Source: Cladopsammia gracilis (lineage: Eukaryota > Cnidaria > Anthozoa > Scleractinia > Dendrophylliidae). Taken from it: a stretch of DNA of 64,000 bases. Positions within the stretch are counted from its first letter, which is position 1, and each line of letters begins with the position of its first letter. A program made the position numbers and the translations under genes. Under the pieces are notes generated by a model, which saw nothing but the letters and a program-made list of their open reading frames with translations, had not been told where the DNA came from and searched no databases. The DNA is taken from assembly GCA_022457155.1 (NCBI GenBank), contig JAJGOT010000021.1:2898501-2962500 (forward strand), in the 5' to 3' direction. Below, one piece after another: positions 11,941 to 23,224 of this stretch.

Positions 11941-12071
11941 TAAAATCGCTGTGTTCTCGATACTTACAAAAACAAATAACCAACAAATAACCGTATTTGC
12001 TCTTCCATACTTTTGGATAATCAAACCGTAATTTTCTTCCGAGAACAAATAAAATATATGCTCAAAGCACA
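11941..12071 (+). repeat. Dispersed repeat A, copy 1
   Basis: The block contains AACAAATAACCAACAAATAA, TCTTCCATACTTTTG and TCAAACCGTAATTTTCTTC, followed by GAGAACAAAT. It recurs at 12845-12985 and 13556-13730 in the same order and orientation. No open frame is shared, so I treat it as a non-coding dispersed or tandem repeat. Confidence 0.8.
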
Positions 12072-12177
12072 TCGAGTCGCGACTTTACAAAAACTATTTC
12101 TCGCGTATTCAAAACACCTAAACGTAACAAACCTTATTATAGGAATTAACAATGCACGTTGACAACGCGAAGAAAAT

Positions 12178-12620
12178 TTACGTTACACTAAATTAACGCG
12201 AAGTTTTCAAAAGTTAGATTTACATGCATTAAATTAACGCGAATTTTTCGATAAGCATCTTACTTTATTTACTGCGATTTTCATAATTCGGCAAACTCGC
12301 ACTTTACATTTCTGAACGCCAAACTGCGTTTTGGCTTCCGTCAATAAAACATTCCAAGACAAGTGCATGGATGTTTCTCGGGGAGACAGAGGAGTACCAA
12401 GATCAATCAAAAGACATTTTGAACTCGATTTTAAACGAAGACATCCTGTCAGATACTGACTCTGAAGAGCCAACAGAGGAGTCACGAACTAATAAGGTTT
12501 TGTAATGAAATAAAGGTGCTTTAAAATAACAATGTTGTAAAATAGCGTGCATTAAATTTACGTCGACATTAATTAAGATACATTAAATTAACGCGAATTT
12601 TGTAAAGTGCATTGTTAATT
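12178..12620. repeat. Short repeats with ATTAAATTAACGCGAA
   Basis: ATTAAATTAACGCGAATTT or close variants occur near 12190, 12230 and 12580. They are separated by unrelated sequence and look like partial copies of one small repeat. Confidence 0.6.
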
Positions 12621-12844
12621 TCCTATAAAAAGGTAAATAGGCCATTGTCTGAAACGAAACATTACATATTAAATTCGCTGGCAGACAAGCGCGAGAATCC
12701 ACGCTTTCGGCGCTTCATGCCTTTGCGATCAGAGGAAAGCGATTAAAGCGAATAAGCGTAAAACAAAGAGCGAAAAAAACACATAACTGATAAATGTTAA
12801 CTTGCCATTTTAATTCCATTTACAGTTTAAAAAACAAGCGTATT

Positions 12845-12985
12845 TAGTTTACAAAAAATTACCAACAAATAACCGTATTCAGTTTATAGTTTTTACAGTC
12901 AGCAAAATCATGACTTCTTGCTCTTTTACTCTTCCATTCACTTGTATAATCAAACCGTAATTTTCTTCGGGGAACAAATTATAAC
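12845..12985 (+). repeat. Dispersed repeat A, copy 2
   Basis: This copy has the same order of sub-blocks as 11941-12071. It also carries CAGTCAGCAAAATCATGACTT, shared with copy 3. Confidence 0.8.
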
Positions 12986-13275
12986 TAGTGGTTCCTAATG
13001 GAAGGTAAAGTGCAGCGAACAGATGGTCTAGTTATAAAGCATCATATTTCTTAATTACCCGAAAAAATATTGGGAGGCATTCGGTAATTATGTCCAAAAT
13101 TGATTGCCGAGTAAAGATGAAGGAATGCGTTCATTAACAGATGCAGTAAGTCTTCGGTGCCTTTTGGTTTAGGTATTAGGAGTCGAAATATGTAGGCCAA
13201 ATAAACTAACGCGTACAAGAAGAAGAACGATGACAACAAAGCTAAGCGTGAATAATTTTTTTTTTTTATTAATGT

Positions 13276-13411
13276 ATGTTTCCGACCACAATGGGTTGTT
13301 TGGCGCATTGGCCACCGAGCGCGTTCGCTCAGTTCGGTTTCTTTGCGACCACAGTGGGTCGCTTGAAACACTGGCCACCGAGCACATTCGCTCAGTTCAG
13401 TTTGTTTGTCA
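13276..13411. repeat. 68-bp direct duplication
   Basis: Two adjacent copies share CGACCACA.TGGGT, TGGCCACCGAGC and TTCGCTCAGTTC. The open frames on both strands here follow from the duplication. Confidence 0.7.
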
Positions 13412-13555
13412 CAGATCAGAGCAAGAGCAAATCGGCTCAACTCGTGATTCGGTTTGTAGGTCATTTCATGTCACTCCTTTCGCGCATGATGTGATGGCAA
13501 CCGAAATCTTCGGAGAAGACAGATACGCTCAGACTGACTAAAAATACAATAAATA

Positions 13556-13730
13556 CTATAAAATCGCTGTGTTCTCGCCGGATAGTTATACAAAAACAAA
13601 TAACCAACAAATAACCGTATTCAGTTTACAGTCAGCAAAATAATGACTTCTTGCTCTTCCATACTCTTGCATAATCAAACAGTAATTTTCTTCGGAGAAC
13701 AAATAATAAATTTACGCTCAAAACCGACAA
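13556..13730 (+). repeat. Dispersed repeat A, copy 3
   Basis: This is the most complete copy. It includes the CGCTGTGTTCTCG start seen in copy 1 and the CAGTCAGCAAAAT block seen in copy 2. Confidence 0.8.
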
Positions 13731-14040
13731 CACTTGTACTAACTAAGAAAACACACCAGAGACTTTACAAGGGTAAAAAGGGCTTTACGATGGTAAGTTC
13801 CGTAACTACATCTTTACCGTAGTAGACGTGAAAGATCAACTTAAAAACGCATTTGAAAGTTTCCATGTGTTTTCCTTCGCGTGGTCGGTAATGTGAGGTA
13901 TGAAATATGAAAAGTTAATGAAATGATGACATACCAATACCCTGGGGAATTTACATGTAACAACAGCCCCGATGTTACACCCCGAAAACTTTAGTAGCGG
14001 TGTGAAACCCTTACCCTATTACAAACCATATCCTTTGGTG

Positions 14041-14330
14041 CCTTTATAGCGGAGCACTTGCCAGGCCGAAGGCCTGGCTGCGCAGCCCCATACTCATAGA
14101 ACCAGTCCGTCATTTTTCATGGTCATGGCTAGCGGAATGTTTCGCGGGCGCGCGTGTGCCCGCCCTCCGTCCGCCCGCCGTCGCGCAGGACCGGACTACT
14201 GTAGCTCCGCCGTCGCGCAGGACTAGTTCGCGGGCGCGTATGACTTCGCAAAACATGCGCGTACGACGTCATGTTGAAACCACAGCGAGGCTTTGTTTTT
14301 CGCGCGGTTACACGGCCGAATGTCACGTCA
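14041..14330. other. GC-rich block with hairpin, no gene recognised
   Basis: CCAGGCCGAAGGCCTGG forms a hairpin at about 14060. CCGCCGTCGCGCAGGAC occurs twice between 14170 and 14225, and CGCGGGCGCG also recurs. CpG density is much higher than in the neighbouring DNA. It could be a MITE or a small CpG-rich promoter. No transcript can be shown. Confidence 0.4.
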
Positions 14331-14339
14331 GCTAGCAAA

Positions 14340-15500
14340 ACACTTTGATGTTTTGCTGTGAATTTACTAAGCGGAGAAAACCGTTTAAATTAAAGGCGTT
14401 ATTTCCCTGAATATTTCGCGGTTTGCTACTCAAGACAAGGATACTAATTAAGGGATACTCAGAAGCCGCTTTAGTGTAAAAAGAGGAGCTTTCAGGGATA
14501 AAATCTTGCTTCGAGGAACTTCATGTATTACGTTTTTTATCAAATGCGGGAGATGTTTGTTTTCTATGGATTTCAGAACCAGAAGCGGAGAGGGACTTAA
14601 AGGTAAAACAGATTACAGTTTTCGATGAGAAATTATGTTGATTTCAATCTGTGAGTGACTTTTTATTGGTGTTATTGTTAGTTTTGGAGAATTGATTTTA
14701 AAACGTGCTTAAATTCAGTTGTATCGATCTCTTGAATTTCATTGATCGAAGAAAGCTTGAACTCGATGAGCTATAATTAAATGGTACGCGTTTTGCTTTT
14801 AAACGTAAACTAATGGAGATTTGAATAACTTTTTTCGAAAGAAGATTGAGTTGTCCATTTTACGTGTTTGTTCATTCATTAGATAGTTTGAAAAGCGATT
14901 TTATGTAAACAAAACAAGATTTTGATTTTATAGTACAGTTCTATCTTCACTCGCATCGCCTTATGCAAATAACCTTATGTTTGTGTATTTTTGCAATTTT
15001 TGATTTTCAAATCAGTTTCTCGGGCAATTTTTGACAAACATAAACTGTATTTTATTCGGAAACTAGTGGTACTAGTTATTCTAGACAGAGAAAAGTTGTT
15101 TTTGTGAACTTTTGTACGGTCTATAAAAATGTACTGTGCAGACGGTCGCGTAATACTGTTTTTGAGAATTGCCAAAATTGAAAATAGCCCGTTCGTCAAT
15201 CCTAATTCTTGTGCTTCCAACCTTTCACCTTAGTTAAAATTCACCTTAGTTAAGCTTGTTCAAAGTGCGACGCTGTTAGCCTTGGGCTATCTATATATAT
15301 TATAGCTTATATAAAGAAGTACCCTTCCCAGGACAAAAGTTTACGACTGAAAGAGATCGAGTGCAAAGCTATATCGGTACACTACATCTCGTTCACGCTT
15401 GCGCATCAACGAGGAAAAAAAAACAGTATTTACTGAAGCTAACTGCACATTTACATTAATAACGCAAACGGATAGTTACAACCAGAATGTTGTTACTCTT
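14340..15500. other. AT-rich intergenic or intronic stretch
   Basis: No domain-bearing frame is seen. It lies upstream of the LRR exon and could be an intron of that gene. Confidence 0.4.
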
Positions 15501-15506
15501 TGACAG

Positions 15507-15578
15507 GGGATTGAATAACAACCAGCTGAAGGAGTTACCCCAAGGTGTTTTTGATAATAATACGAGGTTGTTGCACCT
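15507..15578 (+). CDS. Leucine-rich-repeat exon, 72 bp
   Basis: A pyrimidine-rich stretch ending in CAG precedes the exon and GTAAGT follows it, so both splice signals are canonical. The exon is exactly 72 bases and encodes one 24-residue repeat with LNNNQLKELPQGVFD followed by NTRLLHL. This is the standard LxxNxL repeat of extracellular LRR proteins. Such genes are often built from 72-bp exons of the same phase. No neighbouring LRR exon is visible in this window, so the rest of the gene must be distant or lost. This is the best candidate for a host coding exon here. Confidence 0.7.
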
Positions 15579-15730
15579 GTAAGTAATACGTTCATATTTT
15601 TCAGCTTCAGTGTCCTTAGGTTCGTGAACTGAACTGAACCGATGTATAACCGCAGAGCCCTGTTGTTCGATTTATGTTAGAAATCATCCGTAAATGTTTT
15701 TGCAACTAAGTGGCTTTTTCGTAAAATTAC

Positions 15731-16170
15731 TCATGCGCGTAGCGGCATGAGTTATAAAATGGCCTCGGTTTTTCTTCTTATTTTTCTTTCTTTTTTTTGT
15801 GTGTGTCACGATTTTGCAGGCAAACTTATGCACGCATATTTTACATTGTGCTCTTCCGGTTCATAGCTTTGCCATTTACACTTCCTGTTAAGTGACTTCC
15901 GGCTACTTTCACTTCCGGTAAAACAGCGTTACTGAAGCGTCACGACAGCGTCTCCTACAACCCTACTTACACAACTAATGTTCACGTTAGGTATATATAA
16001 GACGTAGAAGAATCACTGGCTTCATTGTGGTACAGCCTTCATTTACAAAACATTCAATAATAAACAACGTGGTTTACAGGAACGATGACTGAATGAAAGG
16101 ATAAATTCTTCTCCATGTCGGACATCTTATCATGTTTATATATATAAAACTTTCTTACGCATGCGCATGA
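15731..16170. repeat. Relative of the 5101 hairpin-ended repeat
   Basis: ACTCATG-...-CATGAGT at 15731-15754 matches the position of ACTCGTG-...-CACGAGT at 5101. It is followed by GTTATAAA, a T-rich run, GTGTCAC and TTATGCACGCATATTT, in the same order as at 5101-5200. The right side near 16155 shows GCATGCGCATGAGT. No gene is seen within. Confidence 0.65.
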
Positions 16171-16532
16171 GTATAGGCTGCTTGCAGCCTCTTCTTCCTA
16201 AATACTCAGCGATTATGTCATTATCTGGTAATATAATTAAACGCGTGACATCTTCTAGCCGAAACAAGATTACTATGAAACCAACTTTGTGTTTTTTTTC
16301 TGGCTTACATTTCTTTAAAATACTCGTTTCACTCAATTAAATCTCAATGTAAGAGTTAACGTATCCAAATAAGATATGTCAAATTCCGTACTCTACATGA
16401 TAAACCTTTATTTATCCAGGGATGGCCTACACTTTTGTACAAGCTTATAATCAAAGATTAGCCGAAAATACCAATACAAAATAGTAAATTGCATCGTTTA
16501 TACAAACGAAAAATTATATCGTTTTGGTTTAA

Positions 16533-16800
16533 TTGATTTCCCTTTGCTGCACTTTTTGTGAAGAGGTAGCAGGATCCCTCGAGCATTTACTCTTCTCCGG
16601 TGGAATATCTTCTGAATTTTGGAAATGCGTTTCGTCCTGGCTGAAGCACAATAATCTCCATAATAAAGCACTAAAGGAGACGTGTTTAATTTTTGAAAAG
16701 ATTGACAAAAGAGAGACTTTACTATTATTAATCACATCTTATGACTAGGGAAATATTACACTTACACTAAGAAGTGTCAAATAAGCTTACGTAACTTCAG
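16533..16800 (+). pseudogene. LINE ORF2 C-terminal scrap
   Basis: The frame starts with CCTFCEE..GSLEHLLF and continues with EFWKCVSSWL, which is the zinc-knuckle region at the end of L1-type ORF2. The downstream bases still encode a YxYTKKCQ-like stretch after a stop. It is a short 5'-truncated, decayed fragment unrelated in detail to the LINE at 3408. Confidence 0.65.
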
Positions 16801-16862
16801 GGTTTTATCGCCAGGATAAAAATATTTCATAGTATCGAACTCTAAATTGCTAGGGAGAAATG

Positions 16863-17128
16863 TACTGCATTTTCTCGATTAAACGCCGGGCCCCGAATAA
16901 ACGCCGGGTATAATAGAGGAAGTTGTAAGTAAGCCCCTCAAACGTTTATTTGTGGTATAATAAACTTAAGATTTAAGGGCAAGGTACACAGCTGCCAAGA
17001 AAAACGAATAATAACCCTTTCTTAAAAAATGGCGGGCGAGAAAAAACTGCTGATTCAAAGAAACGCCGGGTCCACTAGGCCAAGTTTGAAATAAACGCCG
17101 GGGACGTTTAATTGAGAAAATACGGTAA
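16863..17128. mobile_element. MITE with TTTTCTC(G/A)ATTAAACG ends
   Basis: The left end GCATTTTCTCGATTAAACG and the right end CGTTTAATTGAGAAAATAC are inverted. AAACGCCGGG recurs four times inside. The unit is about 265 bases long and has no transposase. Confidence 0.8.
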
Positions 17129-17277
17129 GTCCTTTTAAAAAACATTTTCAAAAATGAGAAAAGCATCTCAATGTACTTTTTAAGCAATAGAACACATTTT
17201 CTATGAGTTTACCGGCGTTATAAACCTACTTGGGATGTTGGGAGAACAAGGAAAAAAATTGTATATCACTCGCCTGT

Positions 17278-17570
17278 AGTAGTATATAGAGGGGGTGATC
17301 CGGGCACACCCCAAATAAGGGTTAGAAGACGTGATTTAACGCCTCCTGACATATAACGCTCTGAGCCCACGGACCGACTGGAAGGAGGTCCGTGGGCGAT
17401 AGAGCGTTATATGCTAGGAGGCGTTAAATCACGTCTTCTAACCCTTATTTGGGGTGTGCCCGGATGCACCCCCTCCCTATACTACTTGTTTTCATCATAA
17501 GCCTTTGCGATACGGGCACACCTCAAATAAGGGTTATATTACATGATTTAACGCCTCCTGTGTTACTGTG
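17278..17570. repeat. Left terminal inverted repeat of element 1, with internal palindrome
   Basis: The repeat contains AACCCTTATTTGGGGTGTGC and its complement, GTGATTTAACGCCTCCT and its complement, and GGTCCGTGGGC against GCCCACGGACC. A palindrome of about 180 bases thus lies inside the repeat (about 17290-17470). A third partial unit follows at 17510-17570. The same sequence in opposite orientation is at 40226-40437. Confidence 0.9.
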
Positions 17571-17604
17571 TTCGGAGATTACTAATTGAACAAATGTATG
17601 CCCT

Positions 17605-17620
17605 TAGTATATACATCTCC
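17605..17620 (+). promoter_or_regulatory. TATATAC promoter-like box of element 1 polymerase
   Basis: AGTATATACATCTCC lies directly before the ATG at 17621. The same TATATA-then-ATG arrangement precedes most other element 1 genes. I use this box to choose the polymerase start over the upstream ATG at 17594. Confidence 0.55.
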
Positions 17621-18887
17621 ATGGATGCACCACTTCAGTTCGTTCGCAATCATCAGGGTTGGCGTAACTGGCTACACAGTTATAAAATGACTGTTCCTGC
17701 TGACTATCCAATACATGATCTCGAGTTGTTCTATCAAGAGAACAAACCTGCTATAGTTCGAACTATAGTTAGAGAGATTACAGACCTTGGCCCAGTCAAA
17801 GTGAATTTTTCATTCTTAGTTCACTTTTCAAAGGAGGGAGTCGACGGAACAGAAAGAATCACACACTACTTTAGGCAAAAGAATCCTCTCATAATAACAC
17901 ACTTTTATCAAGCAGCAGTTACCGGGCAATTACAAGCTGTTATCAACACAAATAAGGAAGAAGTAGCCAGATGGGTAAACATGGGATAAGGTTGGGTTAT
18001 CGACAGAGTTGAGTATGTCTTTCTTGATTTCGCAAGATATCAAGCCATCAGAGGCGGTTATTATATCCCTCTTCCTCCAAAGCTCAAAGCAAAACAAGCC
18101 GTCATAAACATCAAAAACAGAGATGATCAATGCTTTCGATGGGTTTTGCGAGCTGCGCTGTTCCCCCCACGAGATAGGAGGAATCCAGACAGGCCAAGCA
18201 AGTATCCGACAGAAGATGGTTTGGACTTCACTGGTATCGCTTTCCCTACACCCTTGCATCAAATCTCTGAAGTAGAAAAACTTAATAACCTTGCAATAAA
18301 CGTCTTTGGCTGGCATAACGGTAAAACAACAATCCTTAGAATTAGTGAAGTAGAAGATCCAAATATAAGAAGAATAAACATAATGCTGATAACCAATGAA
18401 AATAACACACACTACTGCTACATAACAAGCCTAAGCAAGCTTTTTCATAGCAATTATGAGGCAAGCCGAAGGATTCATTTCTGCGAAAGATGCCTTCAAG
18501 GGTTTTCATCGCAAGATGTTCTCAACACACATCTGGCTGACTGCAGAGGTATCAAAGGCAGACCAGTTCGAACTGAAATGCCCAAAGAAGGTGAAAACAT
18601 CCTGCGTTTCGTGAACCACCAGAACCAGATGAAAGTGCCTTACGTTATCTACGCTGACTTCGAAAGTCTCGTTACAAAAATCGACACTTGCAAGCCAGAC
18701 CCAAAAGAAAGCAGTACAACCAAAACATCAGTACATACGCCATGCGGGTTCTGTATGATGGCTGTTCGCTCTGATGGCGAAACAAAAGGTCCATATCGTA
18801 AAAAGGGTTGTTGTTGTTCATCGTGGTGAACACACTAGTAAAGAAGTATTTTTTCGTTTGTCTCACGATGTAGTCACTACCGATGTG

Positions 18888-18933
18888 GATCGCGACGTTT
18901 CGACTGCATACTGCTAGTCTTCTTCAGGCGATC
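18888..18933 (-). ncRNA. Hammerhead-like motif, left arm, core variant
   Basis: On the minus strand, helix I is GATCGC with GCGATC, the core reads CTGAAGA where CTGATGA is expected, helix II pairs GACT with AGTC, and GAAA and CGTC follow. The architecture is that of a PLE hammerhead with a tiny helix III. The core change probably weakens or abolishes cleavage. Confidence 0.5.
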
Positions 18934-19081
18934 GGGTCGACTGGTTACGCGTCACCTTATGAAGCACGATGCTCTGCTGTGATTGGTTGGTTTTCAACAG
19001 CTGTGACTGGCGCATTTTGATCCTCGATGTTTCGGCTAATTGTTCCCTCGGCGGTCCGTAGTCGTACGGCTCTCCTGTTGC

Positions 19082-19126
<45 letters not shown>

Positions 19127-19187
19127 ATATTTCTATTTCTATTCAGAGCATCGTGCTTCATAAGGTGACGCGTAACCAGTCGACCCC

Positions 19188-19231
19188 ATCGCCTGAAGAA
19201 GACTAGCAGTATGCAGTCGAAACGTCGCGAT
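19188..19231 (+). ncRNA. Hammerhead-like motif, right arm, same core variant
   Basis: The parts are as in the left arm but on the plus strand: ATCGC with GCGAT for helix I, CTGAAGA, GACT/AGTC, GAAA, CGTC. Both arms carry the same core change, so it predates the insertion. Confidence 0.5.
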
Positions 19232-21760
19232 CCACATCAAAAGGTCCATACTTATACAGAGGTGAGAACACGGTGAAGGGTTTTCTCCATTACATACAAT
19301 TGTTAGAGAGAGAGATAAGAGACGAACTTCATCCCAAGAAGCCCATTTCTATGACACGAGAAGACTGGGCAAACTTCAACAACGCAAATTACTGCAGCAT
19401 CTGTAATGAGTGCCTCTACAAGGAGAACTTTAAGGACTCTATCGATCTCTATGATCCAAACACGGGAAAGTACGTTGGTCTTGTTCATCACAAAACCAAC
19501 AAATGCTACACCAATGCATTCAAAACCTACATCCAAAACGAAGAAACAGGGCGTTTGGAGGCGTCACCCTTTATATGCCCAAGAAACAAAAGGCAACAAA
19601 AAACAAAGCCCATCTTTGAGCAAGTTGATTGCCTCTTCTGCGGAGAGTCTCTTGTACGAGGCTTTATGAGAGACGCTGTTAGAGATCACTGCCACATAAC
19701 AGGCAAGTATCGAGGCGTTGCTCACAAAGCATGCAATATAAATCACTTCAGAATCAACCCGGAAAATGTGACAATCCCTGTTGTCTTCCACAACTTGAAG
19801 GGTTACGATGCACATCATATCATGAGCGATATAGCTGAAGTACAATCTGATCTGAAGTGCATCCCGACAAATATGGAGAAGTACGTTTCTTTCTCTCTGG
19901 GCAACTTAAGGTTTATCGACAGCTTGCAGTTCATGCAGTCGAGCCTCGACAATCTGGTTAAATCAAACGAACCAGAGTCTTTCACAATCATGGGGAACTA
20001 TGAAAAGGATCCAAATAAACTCAAGCTCCTTCTGCAAAAAGGAGACTACCCATACGAGTACATGGACTCTTGGAAACGGTTTGAGGAGAAGTCACTCCAA
20101 GAGAAGAGCGCGTTCTATAGCGAGCTCAAAAAGGAACACATAAGCGATAAGGACTACATCCATGCGCAGGAAGTGTGGAAAGCGTTCGAATGTAAAGACC
20201 TCGGTGAGTATCACGATCTTTACCTAGAGACGGACGTCCTCCTCCTTGCAGATGTCTTCGAGAACTTCCGAAAAACATGCCTCAAGCATTACAAACTTGA
20301 CCCGGCGCATTACTATACAGCCCCGGGCCTCAGCTGGGACGCTCTTTTGAAATGCACAGAAATCAGTCTAGAACTGCTAACAGACATCAACATGCACCTC
20401 TTTGTTGAAAAAGGCATGCGTGGTGGTATTTCAATGGAGAGCAGGCGCTTCTGCAAAGCGAACAACCCTTTTCTTGATGATCACAACCCAGATCAAGAAA
20501 CCAGCTACATCATGTACATCGATGCAAACAATCTTTACGGTTGGGCCATGAGTCAACCACTCCCTGTTGGCAACTTTCAATGGTGCAGAGTTTATCCAAC
20601 ACAAAACCAAATCAGGAAATGGTCCCCAAACATAAAGATTGGCTATATCCTCGAGGTTGATCTAGAATATCCCGAGGAGTTGCATGATGAACACAACACT
20701 TACCCTCTAGCACCAGAAAAGCATAGAGTTGTGAAGTTTTGGATGTCTCCTTATCAAAGGGCATTGATAGAGGGACAGGCAGAGGATAAGACAGAGAAGT
20801 TGCTCCTAACCCTAAAGGACAAAGCCAGATATGTTCTGCACTACAGGACTCTTCAGCTTTATCTCGAGCTAGGCATGAAGTTGAAGAAGATTCATCGAAT
20901 CCTTAAATTCGAGGAGAAGCCTTGGATGGAACCATACATCAGTCTGAACACAGAACTAAGAAAGCAAGCCACTTCTGAGCTCAAAGAGAACTTTTTCAAG
21001 CTGATGAACAACTCTGTCTTTGGCAAGACCATGGAAAACCTCAGAAAACGCATTGATATGAGGCTTGTTCGCGCGAATGAGGCAGACAAGTTGAGAAAGC
21101 TTATCTCAAGCCCAGTGTTTGCCAGAGCAACAGTCTTTGGTGAAAATCTTGCAGGGATTCAAATGCACAAGGACAAAATCTTACTCAAACGTCCAGTCTA
21201 CACCGGCATGTCATCCTTGATCTTTCTAAGACTCTGATGTATGAGTTCTACTATAGGTACGTCAAGTTTAAGTATGGCTCGCGATGTGATCTACTATACA
21301 CAGACACAGACAGTCTGCTTCTAGAGATCAAGACAGAGGATGTCTACAAGGACATGGAGAATCGCCTCGATGAACTCTACGACACAAGCGACTACCCGAA
21401 AGACCACTTTCTTCACAGCCAGCTAAACAAGAAGGTCATAGGCAAGATGAATGACGAGTGCGCGGGCACCCCTATCTCCGAAGTGATCTGCCTGCGCTCA
21501 AAGATGTACTCAATCATGCTTGGCAGTCAGAAGAACATCAAAAAAGCGAAGGGCACCACAAAGGTTGTGACTAAGAAGGAGATAACACACCAGAACTACA
21601 AAGACGCCCTCTTCGAAAATAAGGCTTTCAAACACGGAATGGACATGCTTCGAAGCAAAGATCACCAGATCTATGGCGTGCATCTAAACAAGACAACGCT
21701 CTCGCCCTTTGATTCAAAGCGCTGGATCAAAGATGATGGCATCCATACGCTGGCATATGG

Positions 21761-22750
21761 TCACAAAGACATCGGCGGCAACTGAGTCCCATCTGGCACA
21801 ACCATCAACTCCTCGCGAACGAAGCCCCGCTTGGGCCCATCGTAAAGGTAATACACGACCGGTTCGTTTGGCTTGGTATCAACCCTTTCGATATTATATA
21901 CTTTCAAGGACCAGATCGGATCCGTCGCTCGTCGACTACCACCCTCAAGCTCGCCAGGCTGATACAGATATCGCAAATTAACCCGGGGAGGGAGCTTCTT
22001 TTCCTTCTCGCCCACTGGTCTCAAATATGGGGTTGCGGGCTTGGCTGAGGTGGCTTTCTCCTTGATTGCTTGTGCAGGCTTCTTGCCAGTCAATCTAGTT
22101 ATTTCATTTTTCAAGGCAGAGACAACTGCAGGCAGCCGTTTGACCTATTCTGTCGAGCGCCCAGAGGGGAGATTAATTTTAACTGCATACTGGTGCCCAA
22201 CAGTCGTTCAGCCAGGGTTCTGTTGAATCTTTCAACAATCGCTTGGTCTCTGTGGATATCAACACGCCCACGACGAATGGTTGTTTTATGAGCCCCCATC
22301 TCTTTAGTCACAGCTCCCATAAACTCTGTCCCCGGATCGACTTGCAACAGTTGTGGCCATTTCAAAGGCCTATGCCTGTAAATACGTGTAAACGCCTTCG
22401 AAACTTCTTCAAACTCTTTCAAAGTCAAAGGCTCTGCTGCTTTGTATCGGCTAGCCACATCAACAACCGTCAAAGCATATTTGTAAACCTTTCTCCCGTG
22501 AGGCAGTTTGTCGTGAGGCAGAAAAAAGTAGATCCGCTTGATGCACCGCATTGGGAGTCTCGACATCAAACTTGGGCCGAGGGATATGGCGTGGTGCAGG
22601 GAGATATATTTGCCAAAGGGCTTGTTTGAAGAGCCACTTTTTAGCCACCTCTTCAGAGACCTTGGCCGCTGCAGCTAGCTTTTTGACAGCGTCAAGGCCT
22701 TTCCAGTAGCCTTTGGGGCTGTAATAGATCTTTGAGAGTTTCGCATCCAT
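21761..22750 (-). pseudogene. int: Element 1 retroviral-type DDE integrase
   Basis: The enzyme would insert the element into host DNA. Reading from 22750 there is an N-terminal helical region, then NAVHQADL with the first catalytic Asp, then VDPGTEF with the second Asp. VERFNRTL follows, in which the Glu comes 34 residues after the second Asp. The C-terminal part (22114-21761) carries Lys/Pro-rich sequence and a chromo-like VVYYLYDGPKRGFVREELM. Frameshifts occur near 22500 and 22110. The start sits in CTGTATATGG, close to a TATA-type box. The gene is convergent with the polymerase. Confidence 0.88.
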
Positions 22751-22763
22751 ATACAGATGTGTT

Positions 22764-23199
22764 TTACAGAAAGCGAAACGCTGCATAGCCAAGGGCAAGT
22801 GCACCAGTGCCGATAAACAAGAGTTCGCCTTGTTTCTGCTGTGGGCCTGGTTTAAAGAAGTCAGAGAATTCGGGCTCTTTGGGGAGTGTTATTCTCTGAT
22901 TCTCTGGATGTGTTTGATTGTAGAGCACCAAAGCTTGGTCAGTGTCTTGGAAGTTGTGTTTCGCTTGATCTTTGATCCGATCATTGGTTGCAATCCAATC
23001 GAGGATCTTTGTGCGTTTTTTTTTTCTGATATTCGGTGTAGGCCCATTGATAGGCCTCTAACGCCTTGTCGTGTCTGATCTTTTCATCCAGAGCTGCTTG
23101 GCCGTTATCGCCTGATAAATATTTTGCCAGGTAGTTACCACCCATGAAAGCGGCAGCATTGAGAATTGCTCCACCAACCATAATGGCGATCGAGGCCAT
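22764..23199 (-). pseudogene. Element 1 two-segment membrane protein, unknown role
   Basis: The start at 23199 follows CATATACACGACAGCA. A glycine-rich hydrophobic N-terminus (MVGGAILNAAAF) is followed by a charged helical middle, then a second hydrophobic segment with GTGALALGYAAF at the end. A frameshift in the A-run at about 23016-23026 splits it. Such two-segment proteins are common in Polinton-like elements, but I cannot assign a role; a virion membrane or scaffold protein is possible. Confidence 0.65.
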
Positions 23200-23224
23200 T
23201 GCTGTCGTGTATATGCATATCTTT

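Larger units (their letters stand above)
18796..19250. mobile_element. PLE-type terminal repeats inserted in PolB
   Basis: The insertion is flanked by the 13-base duplication CAAAAGGTCCATA (18783-18795 and 19238-19250). It contains about 100-base inverted arms (about 18878-18977 and 19144-19236). Its length of 455 bases exactly accounts for the change of frame between the polymerase halves. Each arm carries a hammerhead-like motif, which points to a Penelope-like element terminal repeat pair. Confidence 0.8.
17621..21785 (+). pseudogene. polB: Element 1 protein-primed family B DNA polymerase (PolB)
   Basis: The gene would copy the viral genome by protein priming. Motifs appear in order: a CxxC zinc-finger-like unit near 18480; YADFES, the first exonuclease motif, near 18650; a CLFC...DHCHITGKYRG...CN zinc unit near 19630-19740; FHNLKGYDAH, the second exonuclease block, near 19790; DANNLYGWAM, polymerase motif A, near 20521; NNSVFGKTMEN, motif B, near 21006; and YTDTDS, motif C, near 21298. 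The length without the insertion is about 1236 codons, close to the family norm. Breaks: an in-frame TAA at 17987-17989, a 455-base insertion at 18796-19250, and a one-base shift near 21212. It ends convergently and overlaps the integrase end by about 25 bases. Confidence 0.92.
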
